Of a stretch of 64,000 nucleotides of DNA, positions 62,831-64,000 are shown piece by piece. The DNA comes from Candidatus Sulfotelmatobacter kueseliae (GTDB taxonomy: Bacteria; Acidobacteriota; Terriglobia; Terriglobales; Acidobacteriaceae). Both the position numbers and the translations under genes were made by a program. The notes below the pieces were generated by a model. The model was given only the letters and a program-made list of their open reading frames with translations. It was not told where the DNA came from and did not search any database. How positions within the stretch are numbered: the stretch's first letter is position 1; each line of letters begins with the position of its first letter. Location of the stretch: positions 1 to 64,000 of the forward strand of contig OMOD01000121.1 of NCBI GenBank assembly GCA_900290255.1. Direction: 5' to 3'.

Positions 62831-64000
62831 ATGAGCAAAGTACGGGTTCTGGTGGGCACGCGCAAGGGCGCGTTCATTCTCACATCGGACGGCAAGCGCG
62901 AAAAGTGGGAAGTCAGCGGCCCACACTTCGCGGGCTGGGAACTCTATCACCTGAAAGGATCGCCGGCCGATCCCAACCGCATCTATGCATCGCAGACCAG
63001 CGGCTGGTACGGGCAAATCATCCAGCGCTCCGATGACGGCGGCAAGTCGTGGCACCAGCCGGGAACACCGCCAGGCCAGGAAACGGCTCCCGGCGGCATG
63101 CCCAGGGGCGAGAGCAACAAGTTTGTTTACGACGTGTCTCCCGAGACCGGCAAACCGCTAACCACGCACCAGTTTTACGACGGTACACAACATCCGTGGG
63201 AGTTCAAGCGGGTGTGGCACCTGGAACCGTCGCTGACCGATCCGGACACGGTTTACGCCGGCGTGGAGGACGCGGCACTTTTTCGTTCGAGCGACGGCGG
63301 CCAGACGTGGCAGGAACTTGCCGGACTGCGCGGCCACGGCACCGGCCCGAAGTGGCAGCCGGGGGCGGGCGGCATGTGCCTGCACACGATCATTCTCGAT
63401 CCCAGCAATTCGAAGCGCCTGTGGATCGCCATTTCGGCAGCCGGGGCGTTTCGCACTAACGACGGCGGCAACACGTGGACGCCCATCAACAAAGGACTGT
63501 ACTCGCAGTACATCCCCAACCCGACGGCCGAGGTCGGACACTGTGTGCACCACATCGCGATGAATGCGTCGCGCCCAGGCTTGCTGTTCATGCAGAAGCA
63601 CTGGCACGTGATGCGCTCGGACGATGCGGGCGATAACTGGGAGAAGGTCAGCGGCAATCTGCCCACCGACTTTGGATTCGTGATTGACGTGCACGCACAC
63701 GAGCCGGAGACGATTTACGTCGTTCCCATCAAGAGTGATGGCGAGCACTTTGTTCCCGAGGGCAAATTGCGCGTCTATCGCAGCCGCAGCGGCGGTAACG
63801 AGTGGGAGGCGCTCACGAAAGGCTTGCCCCAGAAGGACTGCTACGTGAACGTGCTGCGCGACGCCATGGCGGTGGATTCTCTGGATAAGTGCGGAATTTA
63901 CTTCGGCACGACCGGCGGGCAGGTGTATGCGTCAGCGGATGCGGGAGATTCGTGGGCTCCCATCGTGCGCGATCTGCCGGCCGTTCTGTCGGTTGAAGTG
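62831..64000 (+). CDS. BNR/Asp-box repeat protein (sortilin/VPS10-like propeller), partial
   Basis: Open to the window end, so the 3' end is missing; 390 codons are visible. At least five Asp-box blade ends occur: [32 protein letters not shown] and SADAGDSW. The start ATG at 62831 has GGGGTGG just upstream. No signal peptide is evident, and [15 protein letters not shown] begins directly with the propeller. The family is seen in glycoside hydrolases, sialidase-like and exported Acidobacterial proteins; catalytic residues cannot be identified in the visible part. It may be cytoplasmic or exported by another route. Confidence 0.8.
   Translation, partial: MSKVRVLVGTRKGAFILTSDGKREKWEVSGPHFAGWELYHLKGSPADPNRIYASQTSGWYGQIIQRSDDGGKSWHQPGTPPGQETAPGGMPRGESNKFVYDVSPETGKPLTTHQFYDGTQHPWEFKRVWHLEPSLTDPDTVYAGVEDAALFRSSDGGQTWQELAGLRGHGTGPKWQPGAGGMCLHTIILDPSNSKRLWIAISAAGAFRTNDGGNTWTPINKGLYSQYIPNPTAEVGHCVHHIAMNASRPGLLFMQKHWHVMRSDDAGDNWEKVSGNLPTDFGFVIDVHAHEPETIYVVPIKSDGEHFVPEGKLRVYRSRSGGNEWEALTKGLPQKDCYVNVLRDAMAVDSLDKCGIYFGTTGGQVYASADAGDSWAPIVRDLPAVLSVEV

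Overview
The window is GC-rich, densely coded chromosomal DNA. It most resembles a member of the Acidobacteriota (Terriglobales/Koribacter-like). This is inferred from family content: ASPIC/UnbV and FG-GAP proteins, YVTN propellers fused to di-heme peroxidase domains, an HzsA-related cytochrome, a Ser/Thr kinase with TolB-like and TPR regions, CarD, a separate Trm112-like protein, PilZ proteins, and many 'GTCATCC(C/T)GAGCG' intergenic repeats. No 16S rRNA, plasmid, phage or CRISPR feature is visible. The ordinary housekeeping content argues against a genomic island.

Layout. 1-4160: small membrane protein, secreted polysaccharide deacetylase, and a DegT-type aminotransferase overlapping a Gfo/Idh/MocA dehydrogenase (sugar modification). 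4350-13960, minus strand: a long gene run. A DAHP synthase is followed by four tightly coupled exported proteins (HzsA-like mono-heme protein, ASPIC/UnbV protein, YVTN propeller/di-heme peroxidase, Reg_prop propeller), then a Rid-family protein and a lone receptor-type solute-binding protein. This is the best candidate for an undescribed system. 14516-21188: AIM24-like protein, small membrane protein, GT2 glycosyltransferase, two multi-membrane glycosyltransferase-like proteins and an FtsX/MacB-type permease. 21249-26515: a tRNA-like fragment, Trm112-like protein, CarD, a serine hydrolase, GreA and a CDP-alcohol phosphatidyltransferase. 26623-31266: Tat-exported GH2 enzyme, isoaspartyl peptidase and BirA. 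31370-38228: coaX, unknown gene, HI0933-type flavoprotein, RlmD-like methyltransferase and ComEC, all in one direction. 38200-47000: small conserved proteins, FAH-family enzyme, FnIII lipoprotein, a REP-associated transposase between perfect inverted repeats, HslU/HslV, a Cys/His/Met-rich secreted protein and a PilZ protein. 47144-64000: aconitase, Ser/Thr kinase, a divergent Nramp transporter with an MntR-like regulator, PurD/PurE, a tandem PilZ protein, GalU, Mfd and a BNR-repeat protein running off the end.

How the parts connect. Envelope and exopolysaccharide functions recur: deacetylase, aminotransferase, dehydrogenase, glycosyltransferases, GalU and GH2. HslU/HslV form one protease. The MntR-like regulator and the Nramp transporter form a metal-homeostasis pair with a candidate operator between them. 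PurD and PurE act in the same purine pathway.

Repeats are the second theme. At least five families of palindromic or inverted intergenic repeats are present. One hairpin element lies inside two different coding sequences and is translated in two different frames. A RAYT transposase, a plausible mobiliser of hairpin repeats, sits in the same window. Assignments rest on reading motifs by eye; no database search was possible.
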